Shown: positions 1 through 9,750 of the stretch, piece after piece | Layout: every line of letters begins with the position of its first letter | How positions within the stretch are numbered: the first letter of the stretch is position 1 | Assembly (NCBI RefSeq): GCF_000218545.1 | Contig: NC_015671.1 | Span: 3,038,001-3,102,000, forward strand | Reading direction: 5' to 3' | Length of the DNA: 64,000 nucleotides | From: Cellulomonas gilvus ATCC 13127 | GTDB lineage: Bacteria > Actinomycetota > Actinomycetes > Actinomycetales > Cellulomonadaceae | Notes under the pieces: model-generated | Told to the model about the DNA's origin: nothing | Seen by the model: only the letters and a program-made list of their open reading frames with translations | Databases searched by the model: none | Program-made: the position numbers and the translations under genes

Positions 1-360
1 CTGCGAGACCCTGCGGACCGCGTCACCGACACCCTCGGCCGCGGCCTGCGTGTAGAGCAGCGCGGTCGCGGGCGTGCGCCGCATCCGCGCGACCGCCCCG
101 AACAACGCCTCGAGCCGCTGCGCGGGCGTGCCGCCGGCCTCGGCAAGCGCGATCACCGCGTCGGTCTCCTGCGCCTCCCACCGCTCGACCACCGCCCCGA
201 CCAGGGCCGCACGGTCGGCGAAGTGCCAGTAGAACGAGCCCTTGGTCGCACCCAGCACCCGCGCGAGCGGTTCGACGCGCACCGCGGCCAGCCCGTCGGC
301 GAGGAAGGCGGAGTACGCCGCATCCACCCAGTCCTGCTGCGTCGTCGTGGCCTTGACCAT
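1..360 (-). CDS. TetR-family transcriptional regulator, 3' end outside window
   Basis: The ATG at 360 opens a reading frame that runs off the left edge, so the first 120 residues are visible. Residues about 10-55 form a typical TetR DNA-binding domain: helices around DAAYSAFLADG, then a helix-turn-helix with the family signature GSFYWHFADRAAL. The ligand-binding C-terminal domain is mostly missing from the window. The gene is divergent from the DUF2867 gene at 425. The 64-bp gap holds repeated CCGTACGG-type palindromes, so autorepression together with control of the neighbour is inferred. The ligand cannot be told. Family call is secure. Confidence 0.9.
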   Translation of the reverse strand, partial: MVKATTTQQDWVDAAYSAFLADGLAAVRVEPLARVLGATKGSFYWHFADRAALVGAVVERWEAQETDAVIALAEAGGTPAQRLEALFGAVARMRRTPATALLYTQAAAEGVGDAVRRVSQ

Positions 361-408
361 GATCCGTACGCTACCGTACGGTCGTCTCCATACGGCACCG
401 TACGGATC
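361..408. promoter_or_regulatory. TetR-type operator, palindrome array
   Basis: The sequence accgtacggt at 373-382 is a perfect palindrome. Arms gatccgtacg (361-370) and cgtacggatc (399-408) form an outer inverted repeat, with a further tacgg copy near 391. The array fills the gap between the divergent TetR gene and the DUF2867 gene. It is therefore the likely binding site of that regulator, by inference from position and symmetry. Confidence 0.6.
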
Positions 409-424
409 GACGAGGGGAACCGCG

Positions 425-907
425 ATGAGCACCGAGACCCGCACCTGGACCGATGCCGCGCGCGTGCGCTTCTCGCTCGCGCTTCGGGACTGGAGCCCCG
501 ACTTCGCCGACGCCGCGATCGTCGCGCTCCCGCCGGGCGCACCCACCGACCCCGCGCTGTGGGCCCGCACGATCTTCGGGATCCGGAGCATGCCGGGGTG
601 GATCCGCGTCGCGCTCGTCGTCCGCCAGGCCCTCGCGCCGCTGATCGGCGTCCGGCGCGCACCGCGGGACACGTTCGCGGTCGACGAGGTGGTCGGCGAC
701 GAGGCGCTCGTGAGCGCCGACGACACGCACCTCGACTTCCGGTGCGGCGTGGCCGTGGACGCCGACGCGCGCCTGGTGCGCGTGACCACGGGCGTCCGGC
801 TGCACAACCGGCGCGGTCGGCTCTACTTCGCGCCCGTGCGCCTGGTGCACCCCGTCGTGGTGGACCAGATGCTGCGGCGCGCGGCACGCACGCTCACACC
901 GCGCTGA
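425..907 (+). CDS. DUF2867 domain-containing protein
   Basis: A 160-residue protein starting at ATG 425; longer upstream frames run through the operator and into the TetR gene, so I reject them. It has the layout of DUF2867 proteins: an aromatic N-terminal part (FSLALRDWSPDF), a central amphipathic segment (RSMPGWIRVALVVRQALAPLIG), a beta-rich core, and a C-terminal VHPVVVDQMLRRA helix. The biochemical role of the family is unknown. Divergent pairing with a TetR regulator over a shared operator suggests inducible expression. There is no signal peptide or membrane segment, so it is probably cytosolic. Confidence 0.75.
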   Translation: MSTETRTWTDAARVRFSLALRDWSPDFADAAIVALPPGAPTDPALWARTIFGIRSMPGWIRVALVVRQALAPLIGVRRAPRDTFAVDEVVGDEALVSADDTHLDFRCGVAVDADARLVRVTTGVRLHNRRGRLYFAPVRLVHPVVVDQMLRRAARTLTPR

Positions 908-916
908 GGGGGCGCC

Positions 917-2335
917 TCAGTCGAGCGCGGGGCCGCACGCGGCCGCAGCGGTCGCGGCCAGGTGGTCCAGGCCGTGCACCGCGAGCAGCGGACGCGTGTC
1001 GTCGACCACGGCCCAGCAGCCGTCCACCACCTCGTACGACGAGCGCGCACCCTCGGTCACATAGGCGTGCAGAGCCGCGACCAGGCGGTCCACCGCCTCG
1101 CTCGTGGTGCCGACGCCCACGGACGCACGGATGGCCCCGCCCGAGGCGCCCAGCCGCGCGAGCAGCGGGTGCGCGCAGAACCGGCCGTCGCGCACGCCGA
1201 TGCCGTGCTCGGCCGCGAGGTAGGCGGCCACCAGACCCGGGTCATGGTCCGCGACCGTGAACGTCAGGACACCGACCGGCTCGTCGGAGTCCGGCCAGAT
1301 GCGCGCGACCTCGACCCCAGGGACCCCCTCGAGCCCCTGCACCAGGCGCGTGCGCAGCGCACGCTCGTGCGCCTCGAGCGCACCCGCGGGCAGCGCGGCG
1401 AGCGCGTCGCACGCCTCCGCGAGCGCGATCGCGCCGATCACGTTGGGCGAGCCGGCCTCGTGCCGCGCGGGTGCGGGCTGCCACACGGTGCGGTCGCTGC
1501 GCACGTCACGCACCGCACCGCCACCCGCCAGGTACGGCGTGCCCGAGTCGAGCCAGTCCCGGCGGCCGACGAGGACCCCGGCGCCGAACGGCGCGTACGT
1601 CTTGTGCCCGGAGAACGCGACGTAGTCGGCTCCCGTGCGCGCGAGCGAGAACCCGCGGTGCGGCACCAGCTGGGCCCCGTCGACGGCCACGCGCGCGCCC
1701 GCGGCGTGCGCGATCTCCACCACGCGCCCGACCGGCAGCGCCTCACCCGTCACGTTGGACGCACCCGAGACGGTGACCAGCGCGTACGGCTGGCTCGCGA
1801 GCTCGGCCGCGAGCGCGTCGAGCGTCCCGGCCACGGTCGGGGCGATCGGCAGGATCGTGGTGCGGTGGCCGTTCGGGTCGCTCGAGCGCAGCCACGGCAG
1901 GAGGTTGGCGTGGTGCTCGAGGTCGAGCACGAGCACGCGCCCACCCGCGGGCACGACACCCGCCAGCAGGTTGAGCGAGTCGGTGGTGTTGCGCGTGACG
2001 ATCGCGACGTCGTCCTCGCGGGCGTCGACGAACCGCGCGACGGCCTGGCGCGCGGCCTCGTACAGCGCCGTGGAGACCTGCGAGAGGTAGCCCGCGCCAC
2101 GGTGGACCGACGCGTACAGCGGCAGCACCTCGGTCACGCGCTCCGCGACTGCCTGCAGCGCGGGTGCGCTCGCGGCGTAGTCGAGGTTGGCGTAGACGCG
2201 CTGCGTGCCGTCCACCAGGGGGACGGTGGTGTCGCCGCCCACCACAGGCAGGAGCGCGTCGACGGGGCCGGCCGCTCGCTCGTGCGTCGCGTCCGCGACT
2301 GCAGGACAGGCGGCGTGCTCGGCGATCGCGGTCAT
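917..2335 (-). CDS. Class V aminotransferase / cysteine desulfurase-like PLP enzyme
   Basis: A 472-residue fold-type I PLP enzyme. The start is ATG 2335, preceded by GGAGGT; the frame extends upstream but through the riboswitch. Motifs of the NifS/SufS class are visible: HRGAG near the N-terminus, VTRNTTDSLNLL, DLEHHANLLPW, the PLP Asp region VAVDGAQLVPHR, and the Schiff-base lysine in FSGHKTYAPFGAGVLVG. It could be a cysteine desulfurase or a related sulfur-transfer lyase; the substrate is not resolved by sequence. The SAM-IV riboswitch immediately upstream and the divergent rhodanese-metZ operon place it in methionine/cysteine metabolism. Confidence 0.85.
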   Translation of the reverse strand: MTAIAEHAACPAVADATHERAAGPVDALLPVVGGDTTVPLVDGTQRVYANLDYAASAPALQAVAERVTEVLPLYASVHRGAGYLSQVSTALYEAARQAVARFVDAREDDVAIVTRNTTDSLNLLAGVVPAGGRVLVLDLEHHANLLPWLRSSDPNGHRTTILPIAPTVAGTLDALAAELASQPYALVTVSGASNVTGEALPVGRVVEIAHAAGARVAVDGAQLVPHRGFSLARTGADYVAFSGHKTYAPFGAGVLVGRRDWLDSGTPYLAGGGAVRDVRSDRTVWQPAPARHEAGSPNVIGAIALAEACDALAALPAGALEAHERALRTRLVQGLEGVPGVEVARIWPDSDEPVGVLTFTVADHDPGLVAAYLAAEHGIGVRDGRFCAHPLLARLGASGGAIRASVGVGTTSEAVDRLVAALHAYVTEGARSSYEVVDGCWAVVDDTRPLLAVHGLDHLAATAAAACGPALD

Positions 2336-2373
2336 GGGGGTACCTCCACGGATCCGGGGACCCACATACCGGT

Positions 2374-2488
2374 GGCCCCGCGCTTGCCGGCACCGGACGG
2401 TGCACGGCCTGGTCGTCACCCGGGGCACCCCACCGCGGAGGAGGGTTGCCGGCCAGCGAGCCGGGGCTTCGCGCTGGCGCTCATGACC
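2374..2488 (-). promoter_or_regulatory. SAM-IV riboswitch upstream of class V aminotransferase
   Basis: Read on the minus strand, the leader begins GGTCATGAGCGCCAGCG, continues with a CGCTGGC partner and CGGCAACCCTCC, then CGCGGTGGGGTGCCCCGG, GTGACGACC, and ends with GGCAAGCGCGGGGCC. This order matches what I recall of the actinobacterial SAM-IV consensus. The outer helix pairs GGTC (2488-2485) with GACC, the inner one pairs GCCAGCG with CGCTGGC, and the 3' pseudoknot strand GCGGGGC closes on the GGGGTGCCCC region. SAM binding is expected to lower expression of the gene at 2335, whose SD lies about 30 nt downstream. Confidence 0.85.
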
Positions 2489-2606
2489 TGTCCGTAAGGG
2501 TGACGACCGTGCGCGCGGCCTGTCAACGGCGGCCCGGTGGCGTCTCACAAGGCGGGACACCGTGTTCATCAGATGGATGGACGCCCGAGGAGGGCGCTAC
2601 TCTCGT

Positions 2607-2710
2607 CGCCACCATCCAGAGCGGCCGAGAGATCTGGCTCGATGACGCCGCAGCAACCCGCGGTCCCCCGGGACCGGAGCAGGGTGCTACCGCCAGGACC
2701 GATGGAGGCG
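2607..2710 (+). promoter_or_regulatory. SAM-I (S-box) riboswitch upstream of the rhodanese-metZ operon
   Basis: Conserved S-box blocks appear in order: AGAGCGGCCGAGAGA, TGGCTCGATGA, GCAGCAACC and GGTGCTACCGCCAGG. Helix P1 pairs CGCCACCATC (2607-2616) with GATGGAGGCG (2701-2710), with one mismatch. The 3' arm of P1 contains the GGAGG Shine-Dalgarno sequence, three bases before ATG 2713. SAM-bound P1 would hide the ribosome site, so control is probably translational; no separate terminator fits in the remaining two bases. Confidence 0.88.
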
Positions 2711-2712
2711 AC

Positions 2713-3126
2713 ATGAGCTACGCAGGCGACCTGACCCCCCGGCAGGCGTGGGACCTGCTCCAGTCCGACGAGAACGCGCTCCTCGTCGACGTCCGCACGC
2801 AGGGCGAGTGGGACCAGATCGGTGTCCCGGACGCCGACGCGCTCGGCGGCCGCGCGGCGTTCGTCGAGTGGGTGACCCCCACGGGCCCCAACCCGACGTT
2901 CCTCGACGAGCTCGCCGGTGCCGGTCTGCAGGCCGGCGACGGGCGCACCGTCGTCTTCCTGTGCCGCTCGGGCGTGCGCTCGGTCGCGGCCGCGGTCGCC
3001 GCGACCGCCGCGGGCTACGGACCCGCGTACAACGTGCTGCAGGGCTTCGAGGGCGACATCGGCCCCGACGGCGAGCGCGGGCACGCCGGCTGGCGCGCCG
3101 ACGGCCTGCCGTGGCGGCAGGCGTGA
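2713..3126 (+). CDS. Rhodanese-like domain protein
   Basis: A single rhodanese domain of 137 residues. The active-site loop reads FLCRSGVRS, with the catalytic Cys carrying the persulfide; the LLVDVRTQGEWD and YNVLQGFEGD motifs are also present. It is cytosolic, with no export signal. It overlaps the downstream metZ start (GTGA), so the two are translationally coupled. Rhodanese-metZ pairs are known in actinobacteria, for example next to mycobacterial metZ. A role in delivering or detoxifying sulfane sulfur for homocysteine synthesis is inferred. Expression is governed by the S-box leader. Confidence 0.9.
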   Translation: MSYAGDLTPRQAWDLLQSDENALLVDVRTQGEWDQIGVPDADALGGRAAFVEWVTPTGPNPTFLDELAGAGLQAGDGRTVVFLCRSGVRSVAAAVAATAAGYGPAYNVLQGFEGDIGPDGERGHAGWRADGLPWRQA

Positions 3127-4382
3127 GCGCGGGCGACCGCCCCACGCCCGGTCCCGGCTCCTGGGACGCCGGCCGCACCCCGCTCGGCTCGCTGCGCCCG
3201 GACACGCTCGCGGTCCGCGGCGGGCAGGTGCGCTCGCAGTTCGGCGAGTTCTCCGAGGCCGTGTTCCTCACGCAGGGGTTCACGTACGACTCCGCCGGCC
3301 AGGCCGAGTCCGCGTTCGCGGGCGACGTGGACCGGTTCCTGTACTCGCGCTACAACAACCCGACCGTCTCCACGTTCGAGGAGCGGCTGCGCCTGCTCGA
3401 CGGCGCGCAGGCCTGCACCGCCACCGCGTCGGGCATGTCCGCGGTGTTCACCGCGCTCGCCGCGATCGTCGGGCAGGGCTCGCGCATCGTCGCGGCTCGC
3501 GCGCTGTTCGGCTCGAGTGTCGTGATCTTCGACGAGATCCTCGCGCGGTGGGGCGTGCGGACCGAGTACGTCGACGGGCACGTGCTCGAGCAGTGGCAGG
3601 CCGCGCTCGCGACCCCGGCCGACGTCGTGTTCTTCGAGACGCCGTCCAACCCGATGCAGGACCTGGTGGACGTCGCGGCGGTCAGCAGCCTCGCGCACGC
3701 GGCCGGAGCGGTCGTCGTCGTCGACAACGTGTTCGCCACGCCCGTGCTGTCGCGGCCCCTGGACCTGGGCGCGGACGTCGTCGTGTACTCGGCCACCAAG
3801 CACATCGACGGTCAGGGCCGCGTGCTCGGCGGCGCGATCCTGGGCTCGTCGGAGTACGTGCGCGGCCCCGTGCAGACGCTCGTGCGGAACACCGGCCCGT
3901 CGCTGTCGCCGTTCAACGCGTGGGTCCTGCTCAAGGGGCTCGAGACGATGTCGCTGCGGGTCCGGCACCAGGCCGCCTCGGCGCTCACGCTCGCGCGGTG
4001 GCTCGAGGACCACCCCGCGGTCGAGTCCGTGCGGTACCCGTACCTGCCGTCGCACCCGCAGCACGAGCTCGCGCTGCGTCAGCAGAGCGGGGGTGGCACG
4101 GTCGTGACGTTCACGCTGCGCACGCCGGCCGACGCGGGCGCCGCGAAGACCGCGACGTTCGGCGTGCTCGACGCGCTGCGGCTCGTGGACATCTCCAACA
4201 ACCTGGGCGACGCCAAGTCGATCGTCACGCACCCCGCGACGACCACGCACCGCAAGCTCGGGCCGGAGGGTCGTGCGCGGGTGGGGATCGGCGAGGCGAC
4301 CGTGCGGTTCTCGGTCGGGCTCGAGGACGTCGAGGACCTGCGCGAGGACCTGGACCAGGCGCTGAGCACGCTCGTCGGCTGA
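3123..4382 (+). CDS. metZ: O-succinylhomoserine sulfhydrylase
   Basis: A 419-residue Cys/Met-metabolism PLP enzyme starting at GTG 3123, which overlaps the rhodanese stop by four bases. The PLP lysine lies in YSATKHIDGQGR. SRYNNPT, TASGMSAV, FETPSNP and VVVDNVFATP are the standard motifs of the MetB/MetZ family. IDGQGR with RYNNPT fits MetZ better than cystathionine gamma-synthase. It uses sulfide and O-succinyl- (or O-acetyl-) homoserine to make homocysteine. The full family length is present. Co-regulation by the SAM-I riboswitch matches feedback by the pathway end product. Confidence 0.92.
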   Translation: MSAGDRPTPGPGSWDAGRTPLGSLRPDTLAVRGGQVRSQFGEFSEAVFLTQGFTYDSAGQAESAFAGDVDRFLYSRYNNPTVSTFEERLRLLDGAQACTATASGMSAVFTALAAIVGQGSRIVAARALFGSSVVIFDEILARWGVRTEYVDGHVLEQWQAALATPADVVFFETPSNPMQDLVDVAAVSSLAHAAGAVVVVDNVFATPVLSRPLDLGADVVVYSATKHIDGQGRVLGGAILGSSEYVRGPVQTLVRNTGPSLSPFNAWVLLKGLETMSLRVRHQAASALTLARWLEDHPAVESVRYPYLPSHPQHELALRQQSGGGTVVTFTLRTPADAGAAKTATFGVLDALRLVDISNNLGDAKSIVTHPATTTHRKLGPEGRARVGIGEATVRFSVGLEDVEDLREDLDQALSTLVG

Positions 4383-4413
4383 GCCGCCGGCCGGCTGCTC
4401 GGCGGGGGCGTCC

Positions 4414-4436
4414 GGCAGGTGCCGGCACGGCCTGCC
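4414..4436. terminator. Hairpin between convergent metZ and luciferase-like gene
   Basis: Arms GGCAGG (4414-4419) and CCTGCC (4431-4436) enclose a self-complementary TGCCGGCA. The hairpin sits in the 55-bp gap between two convergent genes, so it may end transcription in both directions. There is no U-tract, as is usual in high-GC actinobacteria. Confidence 0.4.
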
Positions 4437-4437
4437 G

Positions 4438-5007
4438 TCAGGCCGTGCGCTGCAGCGCGGCCGTGACGCGGTCGACGTGCGCGGCCGACGGGCCCGTCAG
4501 GTGCAGGTGCACCGCATCGACGCCCGTGCGCCGGGCGAGCGCGGAGGCCTCCTCCGCGAGCCGCTCGACCGGGGCCACCAGCCAGGTGGACTCCGGCGAC
4601 CACGCCGCGTGGCTGAACGCCGCGGTGTACGCGAGGTTGGCGCGCCGGCGCGCGGCGTCGGCCTCGTCGTCGGCGACCACCGTCTCCACCTCGAGCACCA
4701 CGCGGAGCTCGTCGCGCGTGCGGCCGACGGCTGCGACCTCGTCGTCCAGCATCGCGACGAGCGCGCGCACCGCGGGGTGCGTCGGCAGCGCGGCGGAGAA
4801 CCGGATGCGCACCACGTCCGCACGCGCGCCGGCCAGCGCGAGGGTCGTGGGGTTGAGCGAGCCTTCGTCGAGCACGAACTCGACGTGCCGACGGGCCTCG
4901 TCGGAGAACGGCTCCGACGTGCCTGCGGTGAGTCGCTCGATGGGCAGGCGCTCCGCACGCGGGTGGTCGGCGGAGCGGGCGTGCGTGAGGGTGGCAGACG
5001 TGCGCAT
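4438..5007 (-). CDS. Luciferase-like monooxygenase C-terminal-type protein (standalone half)
   Basis: A 189-residue protein starting at ATG 5007 with GAGGACT upstream. The sequence from SLNPTTLALAGARADVVRIRF to the C-terminus resembles the last part of luciferase-like (LLM) flavin/F420 monooxygenases: LEVETVVADDEADAARRRANL followed by VERLAEEASALARRTGVDAVHLHL. The N-terminal TIM-barrel half with the usual catalytic His is absent, so it may be a degenerate or regulatory derivative. A Cys-codon leaderless ORF lies upstream and the sulfur cluster is adjacent, hinting at a sulfur role, but no reaction can be assigned. Family call is moderate. Confidence 0.5.
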   Translation of the reverse strand: MRTSATLTHARSADHPRAERLPIERLTAGTSEPFSDEARRHVEFVLDEGSLNPTTLALAGARADVVRIRFSAALPTHPAVRALVAMLDDEVAAVGRTRDELRVVLEVETVVADDEADAARRRANLAYTAAFSHAAWSPESTWLVAPVERLAEEASALARRTGVDAVHLHLTGPSAAHVDRVTAALQRTA

Positions 5008-5069
5008 GGGAGTCCTCGGGGCGTGCGGGGTGCGCTGCGGGGGCCGTCGGCCGCGGGCGCGCGGGGTCG

Positions 5070-5105
5070 TCAGCTGAGCTGACAACACACCCGGCACGAG
5101 AACAT
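5070..5105 (-). CDS. Leaderless Cys-rich short ORF (putative attenuation leader peptide)
   Basis: An 11-codon ORF, MFSCRVCCQLS, has three cysteines of which two are tandem. A TACTGT hexamer sits exactly at -12 to -7 from the ATG, so the transcript probably starts at the A of the ATG, without any leader. This matches the actinobacterial leaderless short proteins described for cysteine-responsive attenuation, in which stalling on Cys codons exposes the downstream gene. The next gene begins 62 bases later. The stop codon lies inside a perfect GTCAGCT-G-AGCTGAC inverted repeat (5069-5083) that could form the controlling hairpin. The peptide itself probably has no other job. Confidence 0.6.
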   Translation of the reverse strand: MFSCRVCCQLS

Positions 5106-5111
5106 GGCAGG

Positions 5112-5117
5112 ACAGTA
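5112..5117 (-). promoter_or_regulatory. -10 element of leaderless transcript
   Basis: Minus-strand TACTGT fits TANNNT and is separated from the ATG at 5105 by six bases. That is the spacing expected when +1 is the start codon. No clear -35 hexamer is visible. Confidence 0.5.
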
Positions 5118-5250
5118 GCCGCCCGGACCCGCGCGTGACCAGGGCGGCGGCGCACGCGTGGCGGATCTCACCCTGCACGGCGGACGGGGGCTGCGCGTGG
5201 CGGACCCCGGCGGCAGGATGGGCCGGGCCGCCGCATCGAGGGAGACGACG

Positions 5251-7629
<2,379 letters not shown>

Positions 7630-7696
7630 CGCGCTCTCGCGCCTGGGTGCGGGCGACGCGGGTCGCCGCCGTCGTCGGACCGAGCCGGGTGCGCGG

Positions 7697-7752
7697 GCCG
7701 GGAGCGGGTCCGAGCGGGTGCGCTTGCCGGGAGAGGGTCCGAGCGGGTGCGC
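7697..7752. repeat. Two-copy tandem repeat, 29-bp period
   Basis: A 27-bp unit (gccgggag, one variable base, then gggtccgagcgggtgcgc) occurs at 7697-7723 and again at 7726-7752. A weaker partial copy precedes them near 7679. The array lies in the 129-bp gap between the convergent uvrA-like gene and the kinase gene. It may act as a structured 3' region; no protein is encoded. Confidence 0.6.
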
Positions 7753-7758
7753 GGGGTC

Positions 7759-8706
7759 TCAGGCCTCCGGCTGAGCCGGTGCGCAGACGTGCAGGGCGCC
7801 CGCGCGGACCCGGACGTCCAGCGATCGGCCGTCGTCGATCACGTCGCCGTCGATCTGGCGGGGCTGCGGACGATCGCTGCGGACACGCACGCGGGTGCCG
7901 CGCAGGATCTCCCTCCGGGGTACACGCTCGCGGCGCAGCGCCACGCCGACCACGAGCTGGATCCAGTGCCCGATGTTCCGCGGCGCGACGATCGCCACCT
8001 CGAGGCGGCCGTTCGCGGGCTCGGCGTCCGGCAGCAGAACCAGCCCGCCCTGGAGCTTGCCGACGTTGCCCACCAGCACCGTGCGGGCGTGCCGGGTCAG
8101 CGGCGGCTGGTCGTCGATCCGGATCTGGACGTGCATCTCGCGCTCCGCGACGTGCTTGACCGCGCTCACCACGTACGCGAGCCAACCCGCCTTGGCCTTG
8201 AGCGCCGTGGGCGCGCTGTCCATGACCTTCGCGTCGAAGCCCATGCCGGCCATGATCGCGAACGTCTGGCCCTCGGTCTCCCCGACGTCGATGCTTCGGC
8301 GGCCACCCGCGAGCACCACGTCGAGCGCGCCGTCCACGTCGGCCGGGATCCCCAGGTTGGCCGCGAGCAGGTTGCCGGTCCCGCCCGGCAGCACGGCCAG
8401 GGCGGCGTCCGTGCCGACGAGCCCGTCGATCGCCGACCGCACCGTCCCGTCGCCGCCGCACACCATGACCACCTCGGCGCCGTCCGCGACCGCCTGCCGC
8501 GCCTGCCCCTCCCCCGGGTCCTCGGCCGAGGTCTCGAACCACGCCGGCGCCGGCCACCCCGCCTCTGCGAGGCGCTGCTCGATCCGGGCACGCAGCACGT
8601 CCGACCCCTCGACGCGGTGCGTGTTGACGACGAGCGCGGACCTCGGGCCGGACGAGCCGGTGGCCTCGGGCGTGGCGTCGGGAGCCGTGGCAGGCGTGGT
8701 GTTCAC
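7759..8706 (-). CDS. Diacylglycerol/lipid kinase family protein
   Basis: A 315-residue protein with GTG start at 8706. The catalytic-domain signature of DAGK/sphingosine kinases is clear: VVMVCGGDGTVRSAIDG, then LAVLPGGTGNLLAANLGIP, and IMAGMGFDAKVM. A C-terminal beta domain (LVGNVGKLQGGLVLLPDAEPANGRLEVAIV) and RQIDGDVI complete the family fold. It phosphorylates a lipid or related alcohol at the membrane using ATP; the substrate is unknown. It lacks a signal peptide. An upstream GNAT gene on the same strand ends 46 bp before the start, so co-transcription is possible. Confidence 0.85.
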   Translation of the reverse strand: MNTTPATAPDATPEATGSSGPRSALVVNTHRVEGSDVLRARIEQRLAEAGWPAPAWFETSAEDPGEGQARQAVADGAEVVMVCGGDGTVRSAIDGLVGTDAALAVLPGGTGNLLAANLGIPADVDGALDVVLAGGRRSIDVGETEGQTFAIMAGMGFDAKVMDSAPTALKAKAGWLAYVVSAVKHVAEREMHVQIRIDDQPPLTRHARTVLVGNVGKLQGGLVLLPDAEPANGRLEVAIVAPRNIGHWIQLVVGVALRRERVPRREILRGTRVRVRSDRPQPRQIDGDVIDDGRSLDVRVRAGALHVCAPAQPEA

Positions 8707-8752
8707 GTCAGCGAGTATCGCGACCCGGACGCCGTCGTGCGCGGTGAGACGT

Positions 8753-9745
8753 TCAGCCCACCAGCGGCTTCGCGAACCACAGGAGCAGGAACTCCCCCGC
8801 CGGGTCCGTGAACGGGAGCACCGGGCGGTAGCCGTCCGACAGGTAGAGCGTGATGGCCTCGGGCTGCCGGATGCCGGTGGACAGGACCAGCGAGGTGAAG
8901 CCCCGGTCGCGCGCGGCGTCATCCGCGGCCCCCAGGAGCGCGCGCGCCACCCCTGCTCCGCGCGCAGCATCGGTGACGAACAGCTTCTTGAGCTCGGCCG
9001 AGCCCGCCGGGCACCCGGGCCGCGGCGCCCGCAAGGTCAGGCACCCGACCGGCTCACCGTCGAGCCGCGCGATCCACGTGGTCAGCGCACCGACCCCCTG
9101 GCGCACGTCGTCGGACGCGAACCCGCCGTCCGGCTCGTCCGGGTCCACCATCTCCGGGTACAGGCCCACGTTGAACTCGCGCATGGCGACGCGCAGCGCG
9201 AACGCGTCCGGGTGGTCCCAGCCCACCTCCACGAGCTCGGGCCGTGGGCGGGGCGCGGTGGTGCCGGCCACGCGCTGCGGCGCACCGCTCGTCAGGTCCT
9301 TGGCGAAGCACCGCGACGACGCCTCGTCGACGTACTCGCCGTAGTTCGGGATCGAGCGGTAGCCCAGCGTGAGGTAGAGCCCGATCGCCTCGGGCTGCAG
9401 CACCCCCGTCTCGAGCACCAGCCGGTTCCAGCCCTGGCCGCGCGCGATCTGCTCGAGCTCGAGCATCACGCGGCGCGAGTACCCGCGCCCGCGCGCGGCC
9501 GGGTCGGTGTAGAGGCGCTTGACTTCGCCGACGCCGGGGCCGAGGTCCTCCGATGCGTCACGCAGCGCCACGCAGGCCACCGGCTCGCCGTGCTCGCGCA
9601 GCACCACCATCGCGACGATCTGGTCGCCGGTCATCTCGTGGCCGATGTCGTCGTCGCCGTACCGGTCGCGCAGCTCGGCCTGCTGCGCGACGCGCAGGCG
9701 CACCGCAGCCTCGTCCTCCCAGGGGACGACCTCGACGACGACCAC
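8753..9745 (-). CDS. Tandem-domain GNAT N-acetyltransferase
   Basis: A 330-residue protein of two GNAT domains. Each has the acetyl-CoA pyrophosphate-binding pattern: RLYTDPAARGRGYSRRVML in the first (about residues 75-95) and KLFVTDAARGAGVARALLG in the second (about 255-275). Each is followed by the family motif LVLETGVLQPEAIGLYLTLGYR or LVLSTGIRQPEAITLYLSDGYR. The internal repeat shows duplication and fusion. The acyl acceptor is unknown. GTG 9745 starts six bases after the purQ stop, so it is probably read from the purS-purQ transcript. Confidence 0.88.
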   Translation of the reverse strand: MVVVEVVPWEDEAAVRLRVAQQAELRDRYGDDDIGHEMTGDQIVAMVVLREHGEPVACVALRDASEDLGPGVGEVKRLYTDPAARGRGYSRRVMLELEQIARGQGWNRLVLETGVLQPEAIGLYLTLGYRSIPNYGEYVDEASSRCFAKDLTSGAPQRVAGTTAPRPRPELVEVGWDHPDAFALRVAMREFNVGLYPEMVDPDEPDGGFASDDVRQGVGALTTWIARLDGEPVGCLTLRAPRPGCPAGSAELKKLFVTDAARGAGVARALLGAADDAARDRGFTSLVLSTGIRQPEAITLYLSDGYRPVLPFTDPAGEFLLLWFAKPLVG

Positions 9746-9750
9746 GCGGC

